Shown one piece after another: positions 45,527 through 55,184 of a stretch of DNA of 64,000 nt. The translations under genes and the position numbers were made by a program. This DNA is from Streptomyces sp. LUP47B (GTDB taxonomy: Bacteria; Actinomycetota; Actinomycetes; Streptomycetales; Streptomycetaceae), in the NCBI RefSeq assembly GCF_001746295.1, contig NZ_MJAH01000002.1:197485-261484 (forward strand), read 5' to 3'. The stretch's first letter is position 1, and every line of letters begins with the position of its first letter. The notes beneath the pieces were generated by a model, which searched no databases, had not been told where the DNA came from, and was given only the letters and a program-made list of their open reading frames with translations.

Positions 45527-46819
45527 ATGTCCACCTCGCATTTGTCGAAAGCGATCATCGGCGGTCTGGCCGCCACACTGGTTCTGGCCGGTTGCGGCCG
45601 GTCCGAGACACAGGGCAGCGGGGGCGCCAAGGGCGCTCCCGTCAGCGACTCACCCGCCAAGGGCGGGATCAACGTTTGGGCCATGGGCACCGAGGGCGAG
45701 CGCCTGCCCGAGTTGGCCGCGCGCTTCCGGAAGGCCAATCCGGACGCGAAGGTGAAGGTCACGGCCATCCCGTGGCAGGACTACGCCAAGAAGGTCGAAA
45801 CGGCGATCGCCTCCCAGGACACGCCGGACGCCACGCTCGTGGGATCCGCCGACCTGACGAACTTCGCCTCGACGGGCGGACTCGAGCAGGTGCCGGCCGA
45901 TCTCGTCGACACCTCGTCCTTCTACCGAGGCGCCGCTCAGAGCACCACCTACGACGGGGGCACGTACGGCGTCCCCTGGTACGTGGACACCCGCGTCCTC
46001 TTCTACCGCAAGGACCTGGCACAGGCCGCCGGAGTCTCCGCGCCGAAGACCTGGAAGGAGTACGGCCCGTTCCTCAAGGCCCTCCAGAAGCAGGGAGCGA
46101 AGTGGGGCCTGGCTCTGCCCACCGGCGTGGCGGCGAGCTGGCAGGGCGTGCTGCCCCTCATGTGGGAGGCCGGCGCGCGTCTCATGAACGAGGACAACAC
46201 CGAGTTCACCTTCGACACACCCGAGGCGCTCAAGGGGCTGGAGTACTACCAGTCGTTCTTCACGTCGAAGACCTCGACCCGCAACGGGGCGGTGAGTCTG
46301 GGGGAGATCGAGCCGCAGTTCGTCGCCGGTTCCACCGCCGCACTCATCTCGGGCCCCTGGGAAACGGCACTGCTGAAGGGGGCGGGCGGAGCGGACTTCG
46401 TCAAGGACAAGGTGGGGGTCGCCACGCTCCCGAAGGGGTCGGCGTCCAACGCCAGCTTCATCGGGGGAGGGCACTGGGCGGTGTTCAAGAACGCGAAGAA
46501 CCGCGACGGTGCCTGGAAGTTCATCCGGTGGCTCGCCCGGCCCGACGTCCAGCAGGACTGGTACGAGCAGTCCGGAGACCTTCCCGCCGTGCAGGCGGCC
46601 TGGAACGAGGGGAAGCTCAAGTCGGACCCGACGCTGGCCGTCTTCCGGTCCCAGCTCCGGACCGCGCTGCCCGGCCCGACCGTCACCACGTGGAAGCAGG
46701 TCGCAGCGGTTCTCGACGCCGAGATCGAGAAGGTGGCCAAGGGAGTCTCGTCACCGAAGGCGGCCCTGGAACGGATCCAGGCGAAAGCGTCCGCGATCGG
46801 AACGGGGCAGCCCCGATGA
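45527..46819 (+). CDS. ABC sugar importer binding lipoprotein (glucuronide operon)
   Basis: 430 residues. The signal peptide ends in the lipobox VLAGC (about residue 22), then a Gly/Ser linker. The mature protein is a family-1 solute-binding protein (ELAARFRKANPDAKVKVTAI; TYGVPWYVDTRVLFYRKDLA; GGHWAVFKNAKNRDGAWKFI). I prefer the ATG at 45527 over a GTG seven codons upstream because it gives a normal lipoprotein signal. The stop overlaps the next start (ATGA). It should deliver a glucuronic-acid-containing sugar to the two permeases. Again no ATPase gene is present. Confidence 0.9.
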   Translation: MSTSHLSKAIIGGLAATLVLAGCGRSETQGSGGAKGAPVSDSPAKGGINVWAMGTEGERLPELAARFRKANPDAKVKVTAIPWQDYAKKVETAIASQDTPDATLVGSADLTNFASTGGLEQVPADLVDTSSFYRGAAQSTTYDGGTYGVPWYVDTRVLFYRKDLAQAAGVSAPKTWKEYGPFLKALQKQGAKWGLALPTGVAASWQGVLPLMWEAGARLMNEDNTEFTFDTPEALKGLEYYQSFFTSKTSTRNGAVSLGEIEPQFVAGSTAALISGPWETALLKGAGGADFVKDKVGVATLPKGSASNASFIGGGHWAVFKNAKNRDGAWKFIRWLARPDVQQDWYEQSGDLPAVQAAWNEGKLKSDPTLAVFRSQLRTALPGPTVTTWKQVAAVLDAEIEKVAKGVSSPKAALERIQAKASAIGTGQPR

Positions 46820-47769
46820 CCACGGCCACCCCCCTGAAACCCGCACGCGAGGTGTCTTCCACCAGGCAGCCGGCTCAGCGGTCGAGGCGCGGTTCCGGAC
46901 ACCTGCGGCGCACCGTGGTCGCCTGGGCCTTCTGCTCGCCATTCGTCCTGCTGTTCGGCACGTTCGGCATCTGGCCGGTCTTCTCGTCACTGTCGATGAG
47001 CGTCACCGACATCACCAGCAGGGACGTGCGGACGCCCTTCAGCGTCAACTTCGTCGGCCTGGAGAACTACACCGCGCTCTTCGACGATCCCACCTTCGTC
47101 CGCGCCGCCTTGAACACGCTCTACTTCGTCGCGGTGGGCATCCCCCTGACGATGGTGCTCTCCCTCGCCGTCGCCGTCGCGCTCAACTCCGGGATCCAGC
47201 GTGCGAAGGGCTTCTTCCGGGTCGCCTACTTCGCCCCGGTCGTGACGAGCATCGTGGCGGTGGCGGTCGTATGGAGGTACCTCTACAAGCCGGACGGGAT
47301 GATCAACTCGCTGCTGTCCGCAGTGGGCATCTCCGGGCCGGACTGGCTGAACGACCCGAACTGGTCCATGCCCGCCCTGATACTGATGGCCGTCTGGCGG
47401 CACTTCGGCATCCCCATGGTGATCTTCCTGGCGGGGCTGCAGTCGATACCGCCCGAACTGCACGAGGCGGCCGTCGTGGACGGCGCGTCCCGCTGGCGGG
47501 CCTTCCGCAGCGTGACCCTGCCGCTGCTGCGGCCCACCACGCTGGTGGTCGCCGTCCTGCTCAGCATCAGCTACCTCCAGTTCTTCGAGGAACCGTTCGT
47601 CATGACGAGCGGCGGCCCCTTGGACAGCACGACGTCGATCAGCTACTACGCCTACCAGCAATTCGGCTTCGGAAACTACGGACTGGCATCGGCCGCGTCC
47701 TATGTGCTGGTCACCGCGATCGCCCTGCTGAGCCTTCTCCAGTTCCGCATCTTCCGAGCGAGGGCCTGA
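46816..47769 (+). CDS. ABC sugar importer permease (MalF type)
   Basis: 317 residues. A basic cytoplasmic tail of about 35 residues is followed by six helices. The EAA loop reads ELHEAAVVDGASRWRAFRSV, and VTLPLLRPT follows. The ATG overlaps the stop of the binding-protein gene by four bases, so translation is coupled. It pairs with the following permease in the membrane. Confidence 0.92.
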   Translation: MTTATPLKPAREVSSTRQPAQRSRRGSGHLRRTVVAWAFCSPFVLLFGTFGIWPVFSSLSMSVTDITSRDVRTPFSVNFVGLENYTALFDDPTFVRAALNTLYFVAVGIPLTMVLSLAVAVALNSGIQRAKGFFRVAYFAPVVTSIVAVAVVWRYLYKPDGMINSLLSAVGISGPDWLNDPNWSMPALILMAVWRHFGIPMVIFLAGLQSIPPELHEAAVVDGASRWRAFRSVTLPLLRPTTLVVAVLLSISYLQFFEEPFVMTSGGPLDSTTSISYYAYQQFGFGNYGLASAASYVLVTAIALLSLLQFRIFRARA

Positions 47770-47770
47770 C

Positions 47771-48646
47771 ATGACCGCCACCACGACAACGACGGGACCA
47801 GCCGTCCGTGACCGGCGCCCGTCCCGGCGAGTCCCCACCGCTCGTCTCGTTCTCTACGGCGCCCTCGTGCTCGGACTGCTCGCGACGCTGGCACCTTTCG
47901 CCTGGATGTTCCTCGGCTCGGTGAAACCGACGGGTGAGATCGTCGCCCATCCGAGTTCCTGGCTGCCCCGGTCCCCGACCTTCGCCAACTTCGAAGACCT
48001 GTTGTCGAAGCAGAACTTCGGACTGTACTTCCTGAACAGCACAGTCGTCGCGGTGGCTTGTGTGCTGGGAAACCTGCTGTTCTGCTCGATGGCCGGATAC
48101 GCCTTCGCGAAGATCGAGTTCGCGGGGAAGCGTCTGCTCTTCGGCCTCGTCCTCACCATGCTGATCATCCCCGGTGTCACCACCTTCGTCCCGCTGTTCG
48201 TGCTCGTCAGCAACATGGGCCTGGGCAACTCCTACCTCGGGCTCATCCTGCCCTTCCTCGTGACACCGTTCGGCGTGTTCATCATGCGGCAGTTCATCCG
48301 GGACATCCCGGACGCCCTCGTCGAGGCTGCGCGTCTCGACGGTGCGGGCGAAGCCCGGATCTTCCTCAGGGTGATCCTGCCGTTGACACGGCCGGCGCTG
48401 GCGACACTGGCGATCCTCACCTTCCTCGCGCAGTGGAACAACTTCCTGTGGCCGCTCGTCGTCGCGCAGACCGAGGACCACTACACGCTGCCCGTCGCCC
48501 TCGCGCTCTTCTCCACGGGAGCCAACGGCACCAACTACGGCCTGCTGCTGGCCGGGGCGGTCACGGTCGTCACACCGATCATCCTGCTCTTCCTCGCCCT
48601 GCAACGGCACTTCATCCAGGGCATCGCCAACACCGGCATCAAATAG
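47771..48646 (+). CDS. ABC sugar importer permease (MalG type)
   Basis: 291 residues with six helices. The EAA loop reads ALVEAARLDGAGEARIFLRV, followed by ILPLTRPALATLAILTFLAQ and the C-terminal QRHFIQGIANTGIK. The gap to the previous gene is a single base. GUS follows 76 bases later on the same strand, so all four genes probably form one operon. Confidence 0.92.
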   Translation: MTATTTTTGPAVRDRRPSRRVPTARLVLYGALVLGLLATLAPFAWMFLGSVKPTGEIVAHPSSWLPRSPTFANFEDLLSKQNFGLYFLNSTVVAVACVLGNLLFCSMAGYAFAKIEFAGKRLLFGLVLTMLIIPGVTTFVPLFVLVSNMGLGNSYLGLILPFLVTPFGVFIMRQFIRDIPDALVEAARLDGAGEARIFLRVILPLTRPALATLAILTFLAQWNNFLWPLVVAQTEDHYTLPVALALFSTGANGTNYGLLLAGAVTVVTPIILLFLALQRHFIQGIANTGIK

Positions 48647-48721
48647 CCCTCTTCCGACCGCCGCGGACCTGCCTTCTCGACCACCGAGTCGACACACGCA
48701 CAACGAACAGGAGAACCAACC

Positions 48722-50527
48722 ATGCTTCGTCCCCAGGACGGCCCCACTCGCGAACGCCGCTCACTCGGCGGCCTGTGGAGCTTCCGCCTGGACGCGGAGG
48801 GAGCCGGCCGTGCCGAGGGATGGTGGCGCTCGCAGCTCGCGGGCGCCGTGGACATGCCCGTGCCGGCCAGCTACAACGACATCTTCCCGGACACGACCGT
48901 CCGTGACCACGTCGGCGACGTCTGGTACCAGACGCAGGTATGGGTTCCCGCCGGGTGGGCGGGGCAACGGACGGTACTCCGCTTCGACTCCGCGACGCAC
49001 CGCGCCACGGCCTGGGTCAACGATGTCGAGGTCGTTCGGCACGAAGGCGGCTACACCCCCTTCGAGGCCGACGTCACGGCGCACCTGCGGCCGGGTGCCG
49101 AGAACCGGGTCACCGTCGTCGTCAACAACGAGCTGACCTGGGAGTCGATACCGCCCGGCCGAGTGGAGGAACGTGAGGACGGCCGCCGGGTGCAGCGCTA
49201 CTTCCACGACTTCTTCAACTACGCGGGACTGCACCGGCCCGTGTGGCTGTACACCACGCCCCTCGTCCACATCACCGACATCACCGTGACCACCGACCTC
49301 AAGGACACGACCGGTCTCGTCGCCTACCGCGTGGACAGCACCGCACAAGCCGAAGAGCACGTCGTACGTGTCTCTCTGCGCGACGCCTCCGGGACCGAGG
49401 TCCAGGCCGGCACCGGAGCGGTGGGCACCCTCAGGATCGCCGACGTGCACCCCTGGGCGCCCGGAGACGGCTACCTGTACGAACTCGAGGCCACGGTGTG
49501 GAGCGCCTCCGGCGACCTCGTCGACAGTTACCGGCAGTCCGTGGGCGTGCGCACGGTGGAGGTACGGGGCAAGGAGTTCCTGATCAACGGAATCCCCTTC
49601 TACTTCAAGGGCTTCGGCAAACACGAGGACGCCGCCGTGCGCGGCAGGGCTCACGACGACACCCTGATGGTGCATGACTTCGCCCTGCTGGACTGGACCG
49701 GCGCGAACTCGTTCCGCACCTCGCACTACCCCTACGCCGAGGAGGTGCTGGACTACGCGGACCGACAGGGTGTGGTGGTCATCGACGAGACGGCGGCCGT
49801 CGGCCTGAACCTGAACATCGCGGGAGGTGTCTTCGGCTCCGGCCGGAAGGTGTCCACGTTCTCGCCCGACACCGTGGGGGAGAACACCCTCCGCACGCAC
49901 CTGCAGGCGGTGCGGGAACTCGTGGAGCGCGACAAGAACCACCCGAGTGTCGTGCTGTGGTCCATCGCCAACGAACCGGACAACATCCAGCCCGAGGCGC
50001 GCGACTACTTCGCGCCGCTGGCGGCCGAGGCACGTCGGCTGGATCCCTCCCGGCCCGTCGCCTACGTCAACGCGCTCATGGGGAAACCGGACGAGTGCGT
50101 GGTCACCGACCTGTTCGACGTCGTGCTCCTCAACCGTTACTACGGCTGGTACTTCGGCCCCGACGACCTGGCGGCGGCCGAGACGGAGCTGGAGGCGGAA
50201 CTGCGGCAGTGGGCCGAGAACGACAAGCCCATCGTCATCACCGAGTACGGATCGGACGCCTACCCCGGACTGCGCGGCGTCGTACCCAGCCCGTGGACCG
50301 AGGAGTACCAGACCGAACTGCTCGACGTGTATCACCGCGTGTTCGACCGTGTCGACGCGGTCGTAGGCGAGCAGGTCTGGAACTTCGCCGACTTCGCCAC
50401 CGCGCCCGGTGTCTTCCGCGTCGACGGCAACAAGAAGGGCGTGTTCACCCGCGAACGCCGCCCGAAGAGCGCGGCGTTCAGCCTCCGCGCCCGCTGGCGG
50501 AAGGCCGACCTCGACTCGACGGACTGA
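48722..50527 (+). CDS. uidA: Beta-glucuronidase (GH2)
   Basis: 601 residues, the usual length for GUS. It has a sugar-binding jelly roll (about 12-185), an Ig-like domain (185-280) and the barrel (285-595). In the barrel, KGFGKHEDAAVRGRAHDD and NSFRTSHYPYAEE are GUS landmarks. Glu418 in SIANEPD is the acid/base and Glu508 in ITEYGSDA the nucleophile. The NKKGVFTRERRPK segment includes the Asn-Lys pair that selects glucuronate over galactose. There is no signal peptide, so it is cytoplasmic and hydrolyses imported glucuronides. It ends the TetR-controlled operon and is followed by a hairpin. Confidence 0.93.
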   Translation: MLRPQDGPTRERRSLGGLWSFRLDAEGAGRAEGWWRSQLAGAVDMPVPASYNDIFPDTTVRDHVGDVWYQTQVWVPAGWAGQRTVLRFDSATHRATAWVNDVEVVRHEGGYTPFEADVTAHLRPGAENRVTVVVNNELTWESIPPGRVEEREDGRRVQRYFHDFFNYAGLHRPVWLYTTPLVHITDITVTTDLKDTTGLVAYRVDSTAQAEEHVVRVSLRDASGTEVQAGTGAVGTLRIADVHPWAPGDGYLYELEATVWSASGDLVDSYRQSVGVRTVEVRGKEFLINGIPFYFKGFGKHEDAAVRGRAHDDTLMVHDFALLDWTGANSFRTSHYPYAEEVLDYADRQGVVVIDETAAVGLNLNIAGGVFGSGRKVSTFSPDTVGENTLRTHLQAVRELVERDKNHPSVVLWSIANEPDNIQPEARDYFAPLAAEARRLDPSRPVAYVNALMGKPDECVVTDLFDVVLLNRYYGWYFGPDDLAAAETELEAELRQWAENDKPIVITEYGSDAYPGLRGVVPSPWTEEYQTELLDVYHRVFDRVDAVVGEQVWNFADFATAPGVFRVDGNKKGVFTRERRPKSAAFSLRARWRKADLDSTD

Positions 50528-50556
50528 CGGCCCGGCGCACGTCGGAAACCCGGTGG

Positions 50557-50589
50557 GCGGCCCATCCGGTGTACGACCGGACGGGCCGC
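50557..50589. terminator. Hairpin between the convergent glucuronidase and VWA genes
   Basis: GCGGCCCATCCGG pairs with CCGGACGGGCCGC (one mismatch) around a 7-base loop, 30 bases after the glucuronidase stop and 17 before the end of the converging gene. It may serve both directions. Confidence 0.6.
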
Positions 50590-50605
50590 GCTCGGCTCAT
50601 TGAAT

Positions 50606-51664
50606 TCACAGCATGATAAGCAGACGCGTCTTCGGCTTGAGTTTCCTGTTCACCGAACGACTCTGTACGTAGACCTCCAACTTGGGATTGTTCCCCGCCT
50701 TCACGGAGACCGTCCCATGGACATTCGTACCGAACAAAAGACTGCGTGCCGCGTCGCCGGTATAGGCGCGGTCGGTGTCCTTTTCGACCACGATGACTTC
50801 CTTGTTCTGCTGAACCTGAGCCCGGGCGCCCAGCTGGTAGTAACAGGAGCCACGTTCGTACGTCACTCCCGGATGCGAGTTGACGAAGGAGCGAATCTCG
50901 ACCTCCTTGTCGACTTTCAGGAGCCGGTATTTGTCGGCCGGAATCGGTTCGAGGTTCGCCCGCACGTCGTCGACCGATATGTCCTGGCCGACGGCGAACA
51001 GGTTCTTCGTGCCGCGCACCCCCTGCTCCCGCCCGCGGAGGAAGCTGGTGGCGGCGGCGCGCACGGTGCCGATCGCCTCCTCGACGCCCTTCTGGGAGTC
51101 CGCGTCCCAGATGGCGATGTTGCCCGCCGGGAAGCCGTAGTTCTGGGCGGTGCGCTTGGCCAGGGAGTTCGGGACGAGGATCGCGGAGGTCCAGTGACCC
51201 GGAAGCCCGCGCATCTTCGCCGTGATCCTGTCGAGCCAGGGGCCGAGGATGGTCATGTCCCCGTCGTGCCGCCTGTCGCCGCCGGAGGCGTTCTCCTCAC
51301 CGTCCGTGACGACGATCTGGAGGAAGCTGTGCTCGCCGTATTCCTCCCAGATATGGCCCAGGTCGTCCAGGGACTTCAGAGAAGCCTCTATGAGGGCCGT
51401 AGCGCCATTGTTGACCTGGTACAGCCCCCGCATGGACGGCAGATGCTTCACGTCCATGTCCCAGACCAGGTTCTCCACCCTGTGATCGAAGGAATAGAGG
51501 CTGATCCGTGTCTCGTGGCCGAGGCTGTCCGACTCCGCCTTCAGTCCCGCCACGAACTCGTCCACGACCTGAATGAGCTGACTCTGGTGCGGACGCATCG
51601 AACCCGAACAGTCCACTACCAGCGCGACGTGATTCACCTTGTGCTGGATCCTGTTTGCGGACAC
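50606..51664 (-). CDS. von Willebrand factor A domain protein with an unrecognised C-terminal domain
   Basis: 352 residues in the cytoplasm. The VWA domain (about 8-210) has a complete MIDAS: DCSGSMRPHQS, the Thr in NGATALIEAS and the Asp in VTDGEEN. The last 110 residues form a separate domain reading PGVTYERGSCYYQLGARAQV, then KEVIVVEKDTDRAYTGDAAR and a basic tail. I do not recognise that domain. I chose the GTG at 51664 because GGAGGGGG lies nine bases upstream; longer in-frame starts at 51706 and 51727 have no such site. There is no MoxR ATPase or second VWA partner nearby. It is an orphan between a sugar operon and acid-catabolism genes. Confidence 0.78.
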   Translation of the reverse strand: MSANRIQHKVNHVALVVDCSGSMRPHQSQLIQVVDEFVAGLKAESDSLGHETRISLYSFDHRVENLVWDMDVKHLPSMRGLYQVNNGATALIEASLKSLDDLGHIWEEYGEHSFLQIVVTDGEENASGGDRRHDGDMTILGPWLDRITAKMRGLPGHWTSAILVPNSLAKRTAQNYGFPAGNIAIWDADSQKGVEEAIGTVRAAATSFLRGREQGVRGTKNLFAVGQDISVDDVRANLEPIPADKYRLLKVDKEVEIRSFVNSHPGVTYERGSCYYQLGARAQVQQNKEVIVVEKDTDRAYTGDAARSLLFGTNVHGTVSVKAGNNPKLEVYVQSRSVNRKLKPKTRLLIML

Positions 51665-51784
51665 GTTTGCGTTCCCCCTCCGAGGCTCCCCGAATGATGT
51701 CCTCATTTTATCGGGAGGCACTGACAACGGCCCTTGTAGCTCCGGCAGTTGCGGGCCATCACGGGGCGGACGGCGGCAGTTTCC

Positions 51785-52747
51785 TCAGCCGCGCGAACCA
51801 GCGCTTCGGTGTCGTTCGAGGACAAGACGTGCCGTGGCGGCCATGGCCTCGTCGACCATCTCACCGTGGAACGCCACCGCGCCCGTCCCCGCCCGCTGTG
51901 CCGCCTCGACCGCCGCGATCAGCTCTGCGCAGCGGGCGAGTTCGTCGGGGCCGGGGGAGAACACCTCGTTGATCACCGGGACATGGGAGGGGTGGATCGC
52001 CATCATCCCTTCGTAGCCGAGGGAGCGGTTCTGTTCGGCGAAGGCGCGCAGCCCCGGCAGGTCGGTGATGCGCGTCCACAATCCGCTGACCGGGCGCGGT
52101 ACTCCGGCTGCCCTGGCGTCCAGCAGCACGCGGGAACGCAGGGGCAGCGTTTCGGTTCCCTCGGGGCTCCAGCGGTAGCCGACGGCGCGTTCCACGTCGC
52201 CTCCGGGGGCGGTGAGTGCGCCCAAGTAGGCGATGCGGGAGGCGGCTCGGGCGATGTCGTAGGCCTCGCGCAGGGCACGTGCTGTCTCCAGCAGGGGCAC
52301 CAGGGCGACCTGCCCCGGCGGCAGGCCCTGTTCCTGTTCGCACCAGCCCAGCAGCCGGTCGGCGAGCCTCACGTCCTGGGCTGAGCCGACCTTGGGGAGC
52401 ACGATGCCGGCGAGCCCGGGCCGTACGACCGCCCGCAGTTCCTCGGCCCCCGCCCAGCCGTCCAGCGGGTTGACACGGACGAACAGTGCCATCCCTCCCG
52501 CCTGACCGGCCGGCTCGGTGGCGGCCTGGGCGAGGGCGTCGGTCACCTGGGCGCGGGCGGCGAGCTTGTCGGCGGCGGGCACCGCGTCCTCCAGGTCGAG
52601 GATCGCCGCGTCGGCGCCGGCCGCCCGGGCCTTGGGCAGCCAGTCGGTCCTGCTGCCGGGGACGAAGAGCAGGGAGCGCAGCGGGGGCCGGTCGACCGCT
52701 GCCACGTCCACCTCGGCGAGCCTCTCCGAAGACCTCTCAGATGACAT
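51785..52747 (-). CDS. CitE-like CoA-ester lyase (HpcH/HpaI family)
   Basis: 320 residues of the citrate-lyase-beta/malyl-CoA lyase family. LRSLLFVPGSRTDWLPKARA starts the barrel, followed by ILDLEDAVP (metal Asp/Glu region). The substrate Arg lies in FVRVNPLDG, the metal Glu in PLLETARALRE, and GYEGMMAIHPSHVPVINEVF closes the active site. Such enzymes cleave 3-hydroxyacyl-CoAs such as malyl-, citramalyl- or citryl-CoA. There is no CitF or CitD partner, so it is not a classical citrate lyase. The gene overlaps the CoA-transferase gene by 11 bases, so the transferase probably makes its CoA-ester substrate. Confidence 0.88.
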   Translation of the reverse strand: MSSERSSERLAEVDVAAVDRPPLRSLLFVPGSRTDWLPKARAAGADAAILDLEDAVPAADKLAARAQVTDALAQAATEPAGQAGGMALFVRVNPLDGWAGAEELRAVVRPGLAGIVLPKVGSAQDVRLADRLLGWCEQEQGLPPGQVALVPLLETARALREAYDIARAASRIAYLGALTAPGGDVERAVGYRWSPEGTETLPLRSRVLLDARAAGVPRPVSGLWTRITDLPGLRAFAEQNRSLGYEGMMAIHPSHVPVINEVFSPGPDELARCAELIAAVEAAQRAGTGAVAFHGEMVDEAMAATARLVLERHRSAGSRG

Positions 52748-53954
52748 CGCTCTTCTCCAGGTGGGCCAGTTCCTCCGCGCTGAGTCCGAGCCACTGCCCG
52801 TAGACGAGGTGGTTGTCCTGTCCGAGGGCGGGTCCCGTGCGCCAGACCCGGCCGGGCCGCTGCCGGAAGTGCGGGATCACCGCCTGCATACGCACCGGGC
52901 CGAGGTCGGGGTCGTCGACGGTGACGATGTCCTCGCGTTCGGCGTACACGGGGTCGGCGGCGATGTCCGCGGCGTCGAACACCCGTGAGGCCACGACTTC
53001 GGCACGGGCGAACTCCTCCAGGCACTGGCCGGTGCCGCGCTCCGCGACCCAGTTCCGCAGGCCCTCGTCCAACTCCTCGCGCCGGGCGTGCTGTTGCCGT
53101 GCCGTGGCGAAGTCCTTCTCGGGGAGTCCCAGCAGGCGGGCGATGTTGCGGACCGAGCGCAACGTCGCGGAGGTCACCGTGATCCACTCGCCGTCGCGGG
53201 AGCGGTAGGTGTTGATCACGGCCGCGGGGGCGACCGCCAGCTGGTTGCCGGAGCGTTCGGGGACGCGGCCCAACTGGTCGTGGACGATGACCTGCCACTC
53301 GACGAGACGGAACAGGGACTCGAAGAGGGCGAGGTCGATCCACTCGCCGTCGAAATCGGGGTCGTTGTCACGTCGGTGCAGGGCGGCGAGGACGGCGTAG
53401 GCGCCCATCAGGCCGGTCACGGCGTCGCCGTGGGAGAAGCCGGTGTGGACGGGCGGGCCGTCGGGAAACCCGGTCAGGTGGACGACTCCGCTGCGTGCCT
53501 CGCCCATCTTGCCGAAGCCGGGGGCGTCCGCCTGCGACGAGGTGGCGCCGAATCCGGAGATCTGAAGCAGTACGGCCCGGGGGTTGATCCGGTGCACGGA
53601 GTCCCAGTCGAGTCCCCAGGCGCGTAGGCGTCCGGCGCGCAGGGTGACGATGACGACGTCCGCCCAGGCGACGAGTCGGCGGGCGACGGCCCGGCCGGCC
53701 TCATGGTGCAGATCGAGGGTGACCGAGCGCTTGTTGCGGCCGGCGACCTTGAACCACAGGGGGACACCGTCTCGTTGAGGCCCCATGGCGCGGGCCGCGT
53801 CTCCGGCGCCGGGGGGCTCCACGTGTACGACGTCGGCCCCTTGGTCGGCGAGCATCGAGCCCGCCAGCGGCCCGGCCACCACATGGGCGAACTCGACCAC
53901 TTTCAGCCCGCGCAACTGCCCGTGGCCGCTGGTGTTCCGCTCGTCGTCCGACAC
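52737..53954 (-). CDS. CaiB/BaiF-type (class III) CoA-transferase
   Basis: 405 residues. The N-terminal LKVVEFAHVVAGPLAGSMLA, then VEPPGAGDAARAM and WFKVAGRNKRSVTLDL are family landmarks. The catalytic Asp177 lies in TGFSHGDAVTGLMGAYAVL. These enzymes move CoA from a donor thioester to a carboxylic acid. The gene overlaps the CitE-like lyase downstream and is divergent from LysR and a CitMHS carrier, suggesting activation of an imported di- or tricarboxylic acid for cleavage. The exact acid is unknown. Confidence 0.9.
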   Translation of the reverse strand: MSDDERNTSGHGQLRGLKVVEFAHVVAGPLAGSMLADQGADVVHVEPPGAGDAARAMGPQRDGVPLWFKVAGRNKRSVTLDLHHEAGRAVARRLVAWADVVIVTLRAGRLRAWGLDWDSVHRINPRAVLLQISGFGATSSQADAPGFGKMGEARSGVVHLTGFPDGPPVHTGFSHGDAVTGLMGAYAVLAALHRRDNDPDFDGEWIDLALFESLFRLVEWQVIVHDQLGRVPERSGNQLAVAPAAVINTYRSRDGEWITVTSATLRSVRNIARLLGLPEKDFATARQQHARREELDEGLRNWVAERGTGQCLEEFARAEVVASRVFDAADIAADPVYAEREDIVTVDDPDLGPVRMQAVIPHFRQRPGRVWRTGPALGQDNHLVYGQWLGLSAEELAHLEKSDVI

Positions 53955-54077
53955 CGATGTGCTCCCTCGCCCTGCTGTTCGGGTCTTCAGACTGCAGGAG
54001 CGGAGAAATGCTTGTCGAGCAACAGAAGGCCATCAATCAATGCGAAGAACGCATGAATCGCCGAACGGTCGCGGCGT

Positions 54078-55004
54078 TCACGCCCAGGAAACGCCGGGCG
54101 GGAGGGGGCGGCGCTGGAGACGGAACTCTTCAAGCGTCTCCAGGAACCGCTGGGTCACGACGGGGAGCGTTCGACGGGCACGCAGCGCGATGTCCAGGCG
54201 CCGGTCCACGACGGGGTCCACCAACGGGCGGCAGACGATCCGACCGGAGCCCATGAGCGGGAGCACGAGGGCGGGCATCGCCGACACCCCGAGGCCGGCG
54301 GTCACCAGTCCGCCCACGGTCGCGACACTGCCCGCCTCGGCCGCCGGTGCCGCGTGCGCGTCGATCTGGGCGAACGCCGCGTCGGTGAGCCGGCGCACGC
54401 TCGAGTCGCGCCCGACGGCCAGGAACGGCTGACGAGCCAGGTCGTCCCAGGTGACTTCGTCGCGGTCGGCGAGCGGGTGGCCTTCCGGCAGCACCGCGAC
54501 GAAGCGGTCCCTGACCAGGGGGCGGTGCTCCAACTGCTCGGGCGGGTCCCCGACGGTGGTGATCGCGAAATCGGCGTCACCGGACAGGACCCGGTCCAGT
54601 ACCAGCCGCTCCAGCCCGTCGAGGAGGCGTACCGCCACCTGCGGCCGCCGCTCACGGAAGTCGGAGATCACCTGCGGCAGGAGCACCGCGGCGACCGAGG
54701 GCAGGGTGGCCACGGCGACCGTTCCCGACTCGCCGAGCAGGAATCGTCTGAGCTCCTTCATGCCCGCACGGTGAGCGGTGACGATCTGCTCGGCGATCCG
54801 CAGGGCCTCGACGCCCGCCGCGGTCAACTGCACGTTGCGCGTGTCCCGTTCGAGGAGCTGGACGCCGAGCTGCCGTTCCAGGTCCGCGACGGCGCGGCTG
54901 AGCGAGGACTGGGACACGTGCATCTCCGCGGCAGCCGCGGTGAAGCTCGCGGCCCGTGCGACGGCCGTGTACGCCGTCAGTTGTCGCAGGGTGGTGGCCT
55001 CCAT
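54078..55004 (-). CDS. LysR-family regulator of the organic-acid genes
   Basis: 308 residues. The N-terminal helix-turn-helix reads LRQLTAYTAVARAASFTAAA, then SQSSLSRAVADLERQLGVQL. The effector domain (90-300) has the usual two lobes with GLVTAGLGVSAMPALVLPLM. It lies upstream of the CoA-transferase and lyase genes on the same strand and is divergent from the carrier gene (180 bases between starts). LysR proteins generally activate a divergent target in response to a pathway acid. So the carrier at 55185 is the likely first target. Confidence 0.9.
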   Translation of the reverse strand: MEATTLRQLTAYTAVARAASFTAAAAEMHVSQSSLSRAVADLERQLGVQLLERDTRNVQLTAAGVEALRIAEQIVTAHRAGMKELRRFLLGESGTVAVATLPSVAAVLLPQVISDFRERRPQVAVRLLDGLERLVLDRVLSGDADFAITTVGDPPEQLEHRPLVRDRFVAVLPEGHPLADRDEVTWDDLARQPFLAVGRDSSVRRLTDAAFAQIDAHAAPAAEAGSVATVGGLVTAGLGVSAMPALVLPLMGSGRIVCRPLVDPVVDRRLDIALRARRTLPVVTQRFLETLEEFRLQRRPLPPGVSWA

Positions 55005-55184
55005 GGCCGACGAGCATAGGGCGCCACCGCGTCCATTGATGCGCTTATCGCATGGACAGATCTCCGTTTGATGCTGGACACCGATCCGGTGGTGCTCCGA
55101 AACTCTCGCGTAACACCTCGGCTCGGCCTCGCCCGACTCCGCCCACCGCCGCCGAGGGCCGTCCCCGAGAAAGCGAGCGCCGCC

